Shown piece after piece: positions 53,185-61,549 of a stretch of 64,000 nt of DNA. Positions within the stretch are counted from its first letter, which is position 1, and each line of letters starts with the position of its first letter. A model generated the notes under the pieces. It saw only the letters and a list, made by a program, of their open reading frames with translations, was not told the origin of the DNA and made no database searches. Origin of the DNA: Roseobacter denitrificans OCh 114 (GTDB lineage: Bacteria > Pseudomonadota > Alphaproteobacteria > Rhodobacterales > Rhodobacteraceae); assembly GCF_000014045.1 (NCBI RefSeq), contig NC_008209.1, positions 3,495,001 to 3,559,000 on the forward strand. Direction: 5' to 3'. The translations under genes were made by a program, and so were the position numbers.

Positions 53185-54326
53185 CCTTCATCTGGCATAT
53201 GTTGAACGACGACGAGACCCTGTTTTGCGATGTGCTCGAACGGATCGTTGCGGACAAGATCGCGCCCCTTGCAACGCAAACGGACGAGACGTCGAATTTC
53301 GTCCACGCGCAACTCAAGGTGCTGGCAGAGGCGGGTATGATGGGGGCGAACCTGCCCGAAGCCTTTGGCGGCTCGAATATTTCCGCCCCTGCCCTGCTGC
53401 GCGCCGTTGAGATCGTGGCCGGTGGATGCGGATCGACGGCCTCGGCACTCACCGCGCATTTTCTGGCCAGCGATTCCATTCTGATCGGCGCCACCGAGGC
53501 GCAAAAAGCCCATTGGCTGCCCAGAATGGCCACAGGCGAAGCACTGGGTGCCTTTGCCCTGACCGAGCCTTCAGCGGGCAGCGATCCGGCCGATATGAAA
53601 ACCCGCGCAACCCGCGAGGGGGATGGATGGCACCTGACAGGGTCCAAGTGTTTCATCTCGAACGGGGGCGTTGCGGATGTGCTCATTGTCTTTGCGGTCA
53701 CCGATCCGACGGCGCGGCATCGCGGGATTTCCGCCTTCATCCTGCCCAAGCACACGCCCGGATTTACCGCCGGACCTGCGGAAAAAACCATGGGCCTCAA
53801 GGGCGGGCATGTGTTTTCGCTGGCGCTGGATTGCCACCTGCCGGCAGAGGCCCTGCTGGGCGAGGAAGGGTCAGGTTTTCGCACGGCGATGAAAGTGCTG
53901 GACAATGGGCGCGTCGAAGTTGCCGCGCAATGTATCGGCATGGCGCAAGCGGCCCTTGATGCGGCCAAAGCCTATGCCAGTGATCGCGTCATCGGCGGCG
54001 AGGCGCTCAGCGCCAAACAGGGCATCCGCTGGATGCTCGCCGACATGGCGCTCGACCTATACGGCGCGCGCCTCATGGCGCTTGAGGCGGCCCGGCAGCG
54101 CGATACGGGCGCGCGTTTCAGCGAAGCGGCGGCAATGGCCAAGCTCAAGGCCAGCGAGGCTGCGGATCGTGTGGCCGACGCGGCGCTGCAAATCCACGGG
54201 GGCTATGGCTATACCCGTGATTTCCCGATCGAACGACTGACCCGCGATCTGCGCATCATGCGCATCTACGAAGGGTCCTCTGAAATTCAACGCAATATCA
54301 TCGCCGGCCACCTGCTGGCGCACTGA
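53181..54326 (+). CDS. acyl-CoA dehydrogenase in the hut operon
   Basis: A 381-residue flavin acyl-CoA dehydrogenase. The FAD-binding segment [15 protein letters not shown], the [15 protein letters not shown] segment, and the C-terminal [17 protein letters not shown] and [15 protein letters not shown] with the likely catalytic Glu are present. It should desaturate an acyl-CoA to a 2-enoyl-CoA. It is coupled to the CoA-transferase gene by ATGA and lies 11 bp before hutU, so its product is plausibly a urocanate precursor (inference). Confidence 0.92.
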   Translation: MTFIWHMLNDDETLFCDVLERIVADKIAPLATQTDETSNFVHAQLKVLAEAGMMGANLPEAFGGSNISAPALLRAVEIVAGGCGSTASALTAHFLASDSILIGATEAQKAHWLPRMATGEALGAFALTEPSAGSDPADMKTRATREGDGWHLTGSKCFISNGGVADVLIVFAVTDPTARHRGISAFILPKHTPGFTAGPAEKTMGLKGGHVFSLALDCHLPAEALLGEEGSGFRTAMKVLDNGRVEVAAQCIGMAQAALDAAKAYASDRVIGGEALSAKQGIRWMLADMALDLYGARLMALEAARQRDTGARFSEAAAMAKLKASEAADRVADAALQIHGGYGYTRDFPIERLTRDLRIMRIYEGSSEIQRNIIAGHLLAH

Positions 54327-54337
54327 AGGAGAAAACC

Positions 54338-56008
54338 ATGACCAACGCCCGTCATAACCTGCGCGACATCTACCCCCCTACCGGGCCGGACATCACGGCC
54401 AAAAGCTGGCTCACCGAGGCGCCCATGCGCATGCTGATGAACAACCTGCACCCGGATGTAGCCGAGAACCCGCATGAGTTGGTGGTTTACGGCGGCATCG
54501 GGCGTGCCGCGCGCACGTGGGAAGATTTCGATGCGATTGTCGCCGCGCTGAAAGACCTTGAGGAGACGCAAACGCTGCTGGTGCAGTCGGGCAAACCGGT
54601 GGGCGTGTTCAACACGCATAAGGATGCACCGCGTGTGCTGATCGCCAATTCGAACCTCGTGCCGCATTGGGCCACGTGGGAACATTTCAACGAGCTCGAT
54701 AAAAAGGGCCTTGCGATGTATGGCCAGATGACCGCCGGGTCGTGGATTTACATCGGCACACAAGGGATCGTGCAGGGCACCTACGAGACCTTCATGGAAG
54801 CGGGTCGCCAGCATTATGATGGCAACCTCAAAGGCCGCTGGATCCTGACCGGCGGTCTGGGCGGCATGGGTGGTGCACAACCGCTGGCGGCGGTCATGGC
54901 CGGGGCCTGCTGCCTCGCGGTGGAATGCGACGAGACCCGCGCCGATTTCCGTCTGCGCACCCGCTATGTCGATGAAAAAACCCATGATCTGGACGAAGCG
55001 CTGGCGATGATCGAGCGCTGGACGGCGGCGGGTGAAGCCAAATCCGTAGCCCTGATCGGCAATGCGGCTGATGTGTTTCCAGAATTGGTCAAGCGTGGCG
55101 TGAAACCTGATATGGTCACCGACCAGACCTCTGCCCACGACCCCATTCACGGCTATCTGCCGCAAGGCTGGAGCGTCGCGCAGTGGCGTGAAAAGCAGGA
55201 AAGCGATACCAAGGCAGTTGAGGCAGCCGCGCGCGCCAGCATGAAGACACAGGTCGCCGCGATGGTCGATTTCTGGAATCAGGGCGTGCCCACGCTGGAT
55301 TACGGCAACAACATCCGGCAGGTCGCACAAGAGGAAGGGCTGGAAAACGCCTTTGCCTTCCCCGGCTTCGTGCCCGCCTATATCCGCCCGCTGTTCTGCC
55401 GGGGCATCGGCCCGTTCCGCTGGTGCGCGCTGTCGGGCGACCCCGAGGACATCTACAAGACAGATGCCAAGGTCAAGGAGTTGATCGACGACCCGCATCT
55501 GCACAACTGGCTGGACATGGCCCGCGAGCGGATCGCGTTTCAGGGCCTGCCCGCGCGCATTTGCTGGGTAGGACTGGGCCTGCGTGACAAGCTGGGTCTT
55601 GCGTTCAACGAAATGGTGCGCACTGGCGAACTGAGCGCTCCGGTCGTCATCGGTCGCGACCATCTGGACTCTGGTTCTGTGGCCTCGCCCAACCGCGAAA
55701 CAGAGGCGATGAAAGACGGCTCGGACGCGGTGTCGGACTGGCCGCTCTTGAATGCGATGCTCAACGTGGCAGGCGGTGCGACATGGGTATCGCTGCACCA
55801 CGGGGGCGGTGTCGGCATGGGCTTTTCGCAGCACTCGGGCATGGTCATTTGCTGTGACGGGACCGAGGATGCAGACCGCCGCATTGCGAATGTCCTGTGG
55901 AATGACCCGGCGACAGGGGTGATGCGTCACGCCGATGCAGGCTATGATGTCGCCCTTGATTGCGCGCGCGAGAATGGCTTGAACCTGCCCGGTATCCTGG
56001 GCCGCTGA
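54338..56008 (+). CDS. hutU: urocanate hydratase
   Basis: A 556-residue NAD-dependent urocanase that hydrates urocanate to imidazolonepropionate. [13 protein letters not shown], the NAD-binding [18 protein letters not shown] and the active-site Cys in [16 protein letters not shown] are diagnostic. It is placed after the inserted CoA-transferase and dehydrogenase genes rather than beside hutH. ATG at 54338 follows GAAGGAG. A Rieske oxygenase gene begins 17 bp downstream. Confidence 0.97.
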   Translation: MTNARHNLRDIYPPTGPDITAKSWLTEAPMRMLMNNLHPDVAENPHELVVYGGIGRAARTWEDFDAIVAALKDLEETQTLLVQSGKPVGVFNTHKDAPRVLIANSNLVPHWATWEHFNELDKKGLAMYGQMTAGSWIYIGTQGIVQGTYETFMEAGRQHYDGNLKGRWILTGGLGGMGGAQPLAAVMAGACCLAVECDETRADFRLRTRYVDEKTHDLDEALAMIERWTAAGEAKSVALIGNAADVFPELVKRGVKPDMVTDQTSAHDPIHGYLPQGWSVAQWREKQESDTKAVEAAARASMKTQVAAMVDFWNQGVPTLDYGNNIRQVAQEEGLENAFAFPGFVPAYIRPLFCRGIGPFRWCALSGDPEDIYKTDAKVKELIDDPHLHNWLDMARERIAFQGLPARICWVGLGLRDKLGLAFNEMVRTGELSAPVVIGRDHLDSGSVASPNRETEAMKDGSDAVSDWPLLNAMLNVAGGATWVSLHHGGGVGMGFSQHSGMVICCDGTEDADRRIANVLWNDPATGVMRHADAGYDVALDCARENGLNLPGILGR

Positions 56009-56025
56009 ACAAAAGGAACACGCAG

Positions 56026-57066
56026 ATGTTTTTGAAAAATGCTTGGTATGTCGCCGCTTGGGATCATGAGATCACGCGCGAATTGCAACAGATTACGGTG
56101 CTTGGTGAAAAAATCTGCGTCTTCCGTTCTGAATCCGGGGAATTGGTCGGGCTGGAGGACGCCTGCCCGCACCGCAAGCTGCCCTTGTCCAAGGGGCGCA
56201 TCAAAGGGGATACGGTTGAATGCGGCTATCACGGCCTGACCTTCAATTGCGTGGGCCAATGTGTCTGGGCGCCTGGCTCTGGCGGCATTCCCTCCAACGC
56301 CAAGGTGCATGCCTATCCGCTGCATGAAAAATACGGGCTGGTGTGGATCTGGATGGGCAACCCCGCGCTGGCCGATCCTGCCGATATTTTTGAGATCGAA
56401 AATTACGACAATCCGGCCTGGGGCATAAACCGCGGTGCGGCGATGGAGTTGGACTGCAACTATCTGCTGATGTGCGACAACCTGCTGGACCCGACCCATG
56501 TGGCTTGGGTGCATCAAAGCAGCTTTGCCGCAGATGCGACCAAGGACACACCCCTGCGGATCACCAAAACCGATGATGGCGTGATCGTGCATCGCTGGAT
56601 GATGGATCATGAACCGGCCCCGTTCTACAAGAAGGTCGTCGAGTTCGAGGGCAATTGCGACCGCCTTCAGCACTACGAGGTCCGCTACCCGTCCCATGCC
56701 CTGATCAAGGCGGTGTTCACGCCCGCGGGCACTGGCGGGCCTGATGGCCCCTTGCATGAAAACACCTTCATCATGGACAGCTATAACTTCATGACACCCA
56801 CCGATGAGGGCCGCACGCGGTACTATTGGTTCCAGCTGCGCAACATCCGACCCGATGATGAAGCCCTGTCCAAGATGATGAGCGAGGATGTACAGCACGC
56901 CTTCGAAGAAGACCGCGCCGTATTGAACGATGTACAAAAAGGCATGGCCAACAAGACCTCGCCGCATATCGACCTGCCCATTGATGGCGGACAGCTTCGC
57001 TTTCGCCGCCAGTTGCAGGCGATGATCAACGAAGAACAACAGGTCGATCGCCAGATGGCCGAATAG
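56026..57066 (+). CDS. Rieske [2Fe-2S] oxygenase (vanillate O-demethylase oxygenase-like)
   Basis: A 346-residue oxygenase component. The Rieske cluster ligands are C47-P-H49 and C66-G-Y-H69. The mononuclear iron site is in CDNLLDPTHVAWVHQ with two His and a nearby Asp. The N-terminus MFLKNAWYVAAWDHE is typical of the VanA-like group, whose members hydroxylate or remove O- or N-methyl groups. No reductase gene accompanies it here. ATG at 56026 follows AAAAGGAACACG, 17 bp after hutU, suggesting that it acts on a compound entering histidine breakdown (inference). Confidence 0.9.
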   Translation: MFLKNAWYVAAWDHEITRELQQITVLGEKICVFRSESGELVGLEDACPHRKLPLSKGRIKGDTVECGYHGLTFNCVGQCVWAPGSGGIPSNAKVHAYPLHEKYGLVWIWMGNPALADPADIFEIENYDNPAWGINRGAAMELDCNYLLMCDNLLDPTHVAWVHQSSFAADATKDTPLRITKTDDGVIVHRWMMDHEPAPFYKKVVEFEGNCDRLQHYEVRYPSHALIKAVFTPAGTGGPDGPLHENTFIMDSYNFMTPTDEGRTRYYWFQLRNIRPDDEALSKMMSEDVQHAFEEDRAVLNDVQKGMANKTSPHIDLPIDGGQLRFRRQLQAMINEEQQVDRQMAE

Positions 57067-57103
57067 CCCGCGCACGATCATCCATTCATTAAGGACGCAC
57101 CCG

Positions 57104-57907
57104 ATGACACATCCCCTCCTCACCCAAGACCACATCGACGCCTATGCCCGCGACGGCGTGGTCCTTGTCAAAGGCCTGTTCAAGGATCAGGTCGAGCAGC
57201 TTCGCGCAGGCGTGGCGCGCAATATGGCGGACCCCGGACCCTATGCGGCCGAAAACCTCAGGGAGGGAGAAGGCGGCAGATTCTTTGACGATTATTGCAA
57301 CTGGACCCGCATTCCCGAATTTGCCGAAGCCATCAAGGCATCGCCGGCCGCTGCGGTTGCCGCAGAACTGATGGGATCAAAGAATGTTCAGATGTTTCAC
57401 GACCATGTGCTGGTCAAGGAACCGGGCACATCCAAACCGACGCCGTGGCATCAGGACAGCCCCTATTACTTCGTGGAAGGGCAGCAGACCGTCAGCTTCT
57501 GGTCGCCGCTCGATCCAGTGCGCGATGCATCCCTGCGCTGTGTCGCGGGCTCGCATCTGTGGGAAAAACCGGTCTTGCCCACGCGTTGGCTGGCCGAAAC
57601 CAGCTTTTATCCCAATGATGACGACTACATGCAGGTGCCCGACCCAGACGCAGAAGGGATGGACATCCGCGAATATGAGATGGAACCGGGCGACGCCGTG
57701 GCGTTCAATTACAAGACGTTGCATGGCGCGCGCGGCAATGAGAGCGGCACCCGCCGCCGGGCGTTTTCCCTGCGTTTGCTGGGCGATGATGCACGGTACG
57801 TAGAGCGCCCTGGCCCGACATCACCGCCGTTTCCCGGCCATGACATGAAAGAGGGGCAGCGCCTTCGGACAGACTGGTTCCCGATGCTGCTGGAACCAAC
57901 GGGTTAA
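57104..57907 (+). CDS. phytanoyl-CoA dioxygenase (PhyH) family protein
   Basis: A 267-residue Fe(II)/2-oxoglutarate oxygenase of the PhyH type. The facial triad is expected from the His and Asp in TPWHQDSPYYF and the His in TLHGARGNES, and the 2-oxoglutarate Arg is in GTRRRAFSLRLLG. It starts 37 bp after the Rieske gene and ends the operon. PhyH proteins hydroxylate varied small molecules, including ectoine and phosphonates; its substrate here is not known. Confidence 0.9.
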   Translation: MTHPLLTQDHIDAYARDGVVLVKGLFKDQVEQLRAGVARNMADPGPYAAENLREGEGGRFFDDYCNWTRIPEFAEAIKASPAAAVAAELMGSKNVQMFHDHVLVKEPGTSKPTPWHQDSPYYFVEGQQTVSFWSPLDPVRDASLRCVAGSHLWEKPVLPTRWLAETSFYPNDDDYMQVPDPDAEGMDIREYEMEPGDAVAFNYKTLHGARGNESGTRRRAFSLRLLGDDARYVERPGPTSPPFPGHDMKEGQRLRTDWFPMLLEPTG

Positions 57908-57917
57908 AGCGTTTTGA

Positions 57918-58024
57918 ATTAAAGCGTCTGACGAAATACCGGAAACATCAAGTATCACGTAACGCGTTGAAATTCTTGATTTCAGGCAGCGTTACGAGCT
58001 TCAGGTTTTTCGCATGACGCTTGA
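57918..58024 (-). repeat. dispersed hairpin repeat, copy B
   Basis: The reverse-oriented partner of 23671-23776. It has stem arms CGTAACGC (57958-57965) and GCGTTACG (57989-57996) around an inner GAAAT/ATTTC stem. It also lies between convergent genes, the PhyH gene and the dihaem cytochrome gene. Similarity runs through about 104 positions and extends beyond the hairpin on both sides. The rest of this 295-bp gap, to 58202, shows nothing I recognise. Confidence 0.75.
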
Positions 58025-58202
58025 ACCGTGCATCACGTGTTCGCGGCCCCTTCCTTTGATCAAAGGCAAGAAGCGATGTGCAATGCGCAGGTCGGTGCCG
58101 CGCAAGACGGCAAACATCAGATGCGCCAATCCGGACGGTAAACCCGTTCAGACTGGCGCATCTGGTTTTGCAAGCTCGCGTGTTTTTGGGCTTTTTCGCC
58201 GC

Positions 58203-58790
58203 TCACTCAGGTGGGGGCAGGATTTCCAACCCTACGGCGGCATACCAATCCGCAATCGCCCTGATTTCTTCATCTGAGAGCCCAGCGGCCACATCAGACA
58301 TGATATCGTGCTGGCGTTTCCCGCGCTTATACGCCTTGAGTTGCGTATCAATGTAGATGTTCGTTTCACCGGCGAGATTTGGCGCATCAAGCAGCAGCGA
58401 AATGCCATCCGCGCCGTGACAGGACACGCAGGCTTGCGGCGCATTTGCCGCCAGAACACCCTCGGGCAGTGTCGCGCGCGCTTCATGTGCGGCATACCAC
58501 GCCGCCACGTCAGAAATCTGCTGCGCCGTCAGACCCGCCGTCACAACGCTCATCATTTCATGCTGGCGCTGCCCGGTCTTGAAGGCCATCAACTGGCTTT
58601 CAAGGTATTCCACCGGCTCCCCCCCGATATGGGGCGCAATCGGTATGGTCGCATAGCCGTCAATGCCGTGACAGGTACGGCACATATTAGCGATCTTCCG
58701 CCCCGCTTCCGGGTCCCCCGCCAGCACAGGCACGGCGGTGCCCCCGGCGAGCATCAGCCCGCCGAGAAACAGTGTCATCAGAGCCTTCAT
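58203..58790 (-). CDS. dihaem cytochrome c (c4-like)
   Basis: A 195-residue periplasmic cytochrome with a signal peptide (about 1-24, ending VPVLAG) and two haem domains: CRTCH near residue 37 and CVSCH near residue 121. Each is followed by a conserved PHIGGEPVEYLESQLMAFKTG-like repeat, and each domain holds candidate Met ligands (HEMM, HDIM). Its start overlaps the end of the upstream sugar dehydrogenase gene (58787-58790), so it is the probable electron acceptor of that enzyme. Confidence 0.93.
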   Translation of the reverse strand: MKALMTLFLGGLMLAGGTAVPVLAGDPEAGRKIANMCRTCHGIDGYATIPIAPHIGGEPVEYLESQLMAFKTGQRQHEMMSVVTAGLTAQQISDVAAWYAAHEARATLPEGVLAANAPQACVSCHGADGISLLLDAPNLAGETNIYIDTQLKAYKRGKRQHDIMSDVAAGLSDEEIRAIADWYAAVGLEILPPPE

Positions 58791-60046
58791 TCGGACTGCG
58801 ATCCGACATAGGCAATCCGCCAGATCGCACCGGCAAAGTCATCCGATACCAGCATCGAGCCATCAGGCAGGAATTCGATGTCCATCGGACGGCCACGATA
58901 CTCGCCCGTGTCCTCGTTCAGCCAACCGTCCGCGAAGACCTGCGCGCCGACGGCGTTGCCCTCTTCGTCAAGGGCGGTGAACATCACCCGTGCGCCCACA
59001 GGTTCGGTGCGGTTCCACGACCCGTGCTGCGCCCAGAAAATGCCGCCGTGATAGGCTTCGGGGAAGCTGTCATCGTGATAGAACCGCATACCCAAATCCG
59101 CCGCATGGGCCGTCAACTCGAGTTGAGGCTCCACAAAACTGACCCCCTCTGGTCGCGGCACATCCTTATAGGCGGGGATCTCCACCCGGCTGTTGGTCCA
59201 GGGGAAGCCGAAATGCTGCCCGGCTGCGGTCTGACGGTTCAACTCACCCGGCGGGATATCGTCCCCCATGCCGTCGACTTGATTGTCCGTCCACCACAAC
59301 TCACCCGTTGCCGGGTTGAAGTCCTGACCGACAGAATTGCGCACACCGCGGGTGTATACTTCACGCTCCGAGCCATCGGTGTTCATGCGGATGATGCCGC
59401 CGATGCCCCATTCGTCGTACAGTTCCAGTTTTTCAACGGGCTGCACATTATGTGGCTGGCCGAGCGAGATGTAGAGTTTGCCATCAGGTCCGATATCGCA
59501 AACCCGTGCCGTGTGGTTGAAGCTCTCTTCCTCCGGCGGGACGAGTTCACCCTGCGCGACGACGACACCTACCGCCGGGTCCGGCCCTTCAAAGAAGAAT
59601 TCAGCCGCCGGGAACACAAGCACCCGGTTGCGCTCGGCGATATAGAGGAACCCATCTGGCGAGAAACAAGGCCCATTGGGAATGTCAAAGGTGATCGAGG
59701 GTGCGAAATCCTTCACCTCATCCGCCACACGGTCGCGGTCACGATCCACGATGGACCACATTTTATCCTTGCGCGTGCCCGCAAACAGCACGGTGCCCTG
59801 CGGTGCCATCGCCATGGAGCGCGCATCCGGCACAACGGCGTAAAGGCTCACCTCAAAACCGTCCGGCACGTTGATATGGTCGATGATTGCCTTGAGCGAT
59901 TCCGCCCGCGCCCCGTCTTGCTCAACAAAAGTGAACGTGGCGTCCGTCTTTTGCATGTTGCTCAGTTTGTCCATGTTGTCCTGTGCCATCAGTGGCGTGG
60001 ATAAGATGGACGTGCAAAGCATCGCCGCCAAGCTGCGCTTGATCAT
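58787..60046 (-). CDS. PQQ-dependent sugar dehydrogenase-like protein
   Basis: A 419-residue periplasmic beta-propeller of the soluble glucose/sorbosone dehydrogenase family. A signal peptide spans about 1-22 (ending STPLMAQ). Propeller segments include FSPDGFLYIAERNRVLVF, KLYISLGQPHNVQP, RGVRNSVGQDFNPATGELWW and the C-terminal LPDGSMLVSDDFAGAIWRI. PQQ-binding Asp/Arg residues probably lie in these loops; substrate is unknown. ATG at 60046 follows a strong GGGAGGA; an upstream frame to 60358 lacks support. Coupled to a dihaem cytochrome gene. Confidence 0.9.
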   Translation of the reverse strand: MIKRSLAAMLCTSILSTPLMAQDNMDKLSNMQKTDATFTFVEQDGARAESLKAIIDHINVPDGFEVSLYAVVPDARSMAMAPQGTVLFAGTRKDKMWSIVDRDRDRVADEVKDFAPSITFDIPNGPCFSPDGFLYIAERNRVLVFPAAEFFFEGPDPAVGVVVAQGELVPPEEESFNHTARVCDIGPDGKLYISLGQPHNVQPVEKLELYDEWGIGGIIRMNTDGSEREVYTRGVRNSVGQDFNPATGELWWTDNQVDGMGDDIPPGELNRQTAAGQHFGFPWTNSRVEIPAYKDVPRPEGVSFVEPQLELTAHAADLGMRFYHDDSFPEAYHGGIFWAQHGSWNRTEPVGARVMFTALDEEGNAVGAQVFADGWLNEDTGEYRGRPMDIEFLPDGSMLVSDDFAGAIWRIAYVGSQSE

Positions 60047-60182
60047 TTTTATTCCTCCCAGAATGTATCTCGTCGTTTCTATTTTGCATGGCGAGAACGC
60101 AAACACCCTCAACCACGGGGCGAGGTTTGCGCGAACGACGACGCAAGTCAACGGTGAAGACCCGACGCTTTGGTATGGTGTG

Positions 60183-60213
60183 AGCGCCCCGCGCGAGGGC
60201 GTGGGTGCTTTTT
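60183..60213 (+). terminator. plus-strand intrinsic terminator-like hairpin with no upstream plus-strand gene
   Basis: AGCGCCC (60183-60189) can pair with GGGTGCT (60203-60209), with one G-U, around a 13-base loop, followed directly by a short T-run. It faces the plus strand, while the genes on both sides (sugar dehydrogenase and radC) are on the minus strand. Confidence 0.35.
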
Positions 60214-60341
60214 GATAATACCTTTTGCTGTATTGCAAATTTCGTCTCAAGCCATACGCATGCCATGCACAGAATCGGCGGTCCATGCTGAGAAGGCACA
60301 TGGTGAGCGTATCGCCACAAGATGGGCGCCTTCTGGCGGCG

Positions 60342-61280
60342 TCAGACCAAATAGCCACCTTCCTTGAACGAAAATTCCCTTTCCTTGCCGATGATCACAT
60401 GATCATGAATGGTGACGCCAATGGCAAGGCAGGCAGAGGATACCTGATCCGTCATCGTGATATCCTGTGTACTTGGCGATGGATCCCCCGAGGGGTGATT
60501 GTGCACCAGGATAATCGCACTTGCGTTAAGCTCCAACGCACGCTTGGCGACCTCGCGCGGGTAGACAGGTACGTGATCCACGGTGCCCTTGGCCTGTTCT
60601 TCGTCGGCAATGATGACGTTCTTGCGGTCCAGAAACAAAACCCGAAACTGTTCCGTCTCGCGATGCGCCATCGTCGTGCGGCAATATTCGATCAGATCAT
60701 CCCAGGACGACAGAACGCAACGCTCGAGAATCTTTGCCTGCCCCATGCGCTGTGCAAAGGCTTCGGCGAGTTTGAGCTGGTAATAGACTTTGGGCTCCAC
60801 CCCTTCGACTTGCATCAGCCGGTGTTCGGAGGCCGCAACGACCCCGTTCAGATCGCCAAACGCGCTCAAAAGCCGTTTTGCCAGAGGTTTGACGTCGATG
60901 CGTGGAATCGCATTGAACAGCAAGAGCTCCAGTATTTCGTACTCGGGCATGGGCGCATGCCCGCCTTTCAGGAACCGCTGGCGCAGCCGTTCACGATGCC
61001 CCCAGTAGTGCGGGACTTTATTGCCCGCACCGTCAATCAGCAGCCCCCCACCCGCTGCCGCGTCCTTGGACAGGCGTTCTGTGTGTTTGTAAGAGGGTGT
61101 GAACGCCGGCTTCGTTTCGGTGTCGGGAGGCGGTATCCGCGCTTCCAGATCATCAAGGCCGCGCAGCGCGTCTTCGGAAAACCCCTGCATCTTGCGCGCA
61201 GGCGGGTGTTTCAGGTCCGAGCCCGAAGACCTCTTCTTCTTGCGCAAGAGTGAAGAGGTGGATGCCAGCCAGCTATTCAT
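60342..61280 (-). CDS. radC: RadC-family JAB-domain protein
   Basis: A 312-residue protein of the RadC family. The N-terminal half has a helix-hairpin-helix-like HRERLRQRFLKGG and VEGVEPKVYYQLKLAEAFA. The C-terminal JAB1/MPN domain keeps the metal motif VHNHPSGDPSPSTQDITMT. RadC was once linked to DNA repair, but its function is not established. ATG at 61280 is spaced well from GAGG; ATG at 61286 is an alternative. The first 80 residues are basic and low in complexity, longer than in many homologues. Confidence 0.93.
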   Translation of the reverse strand: MNSWLASTSSLLRKKKRSSGSDLKHPPARKMQGFSEDALRGLDDLEARIPPPDTETKPAFTPSYKHTERLSKDAAAGGGLLIDGAGNKVPHYWGHRERLRQRFLKGGHAPMPEYEILELLLFNAIPRIDVKPLAKRLLSAFGDLNGVVAASEHRLMQVEGVEPKVYYQLKLAEAFAQRMGQAKILERCVLSSWDDLIEYCRTTMAHRETEQFRVLFLDRKNVIIADEEQAKGTVDHVPVYPREVAKRALELNASAIILVHNHPSGDPSPSTQDITMTDQVSSACLAIGVTIHDHVIIGKEREFSFKEGGYLV

Positions 61281-61549
61281 GCCCATAATCCTCAAAGCGA
61301 TTTCGTTTCTTCAATCGCATAAAATGCGCAGTTTTGGTTAAAGCACGGTTAACCAAAACAGGGGGACATCCCTTTTGGCGCGCAATCGGCCTGCTTTGGC
61401 GGCACCGTTGTGCGGTGATCCTTGCCCTGACGGTTCTGTCTTCCAGCCTCCTTGCAATGGGTATGCAGCGCATCAAAAGACAGGCACCCCATGGAAACCG
61501 CCGCTTATTTGGCGCTATGCTCCCGGCAGTCGCAAGGGAACAGCGGTAG

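Noticed and set aside
47059..57907. A hutC regulator gene within the histidine cluster
   Set aside because: No GntR-type protein is encoded anywhere in this stretch; all genes are accounted for by other families.
61334..61549. Plus-strand 71-codon frame with one hydrophobic stretch, ending just before the dehydratase gene
   Set aside because: TTG start, no clear ribosome-binding site and no recognised family. It could be a real small membrane protein but I cannot support it.
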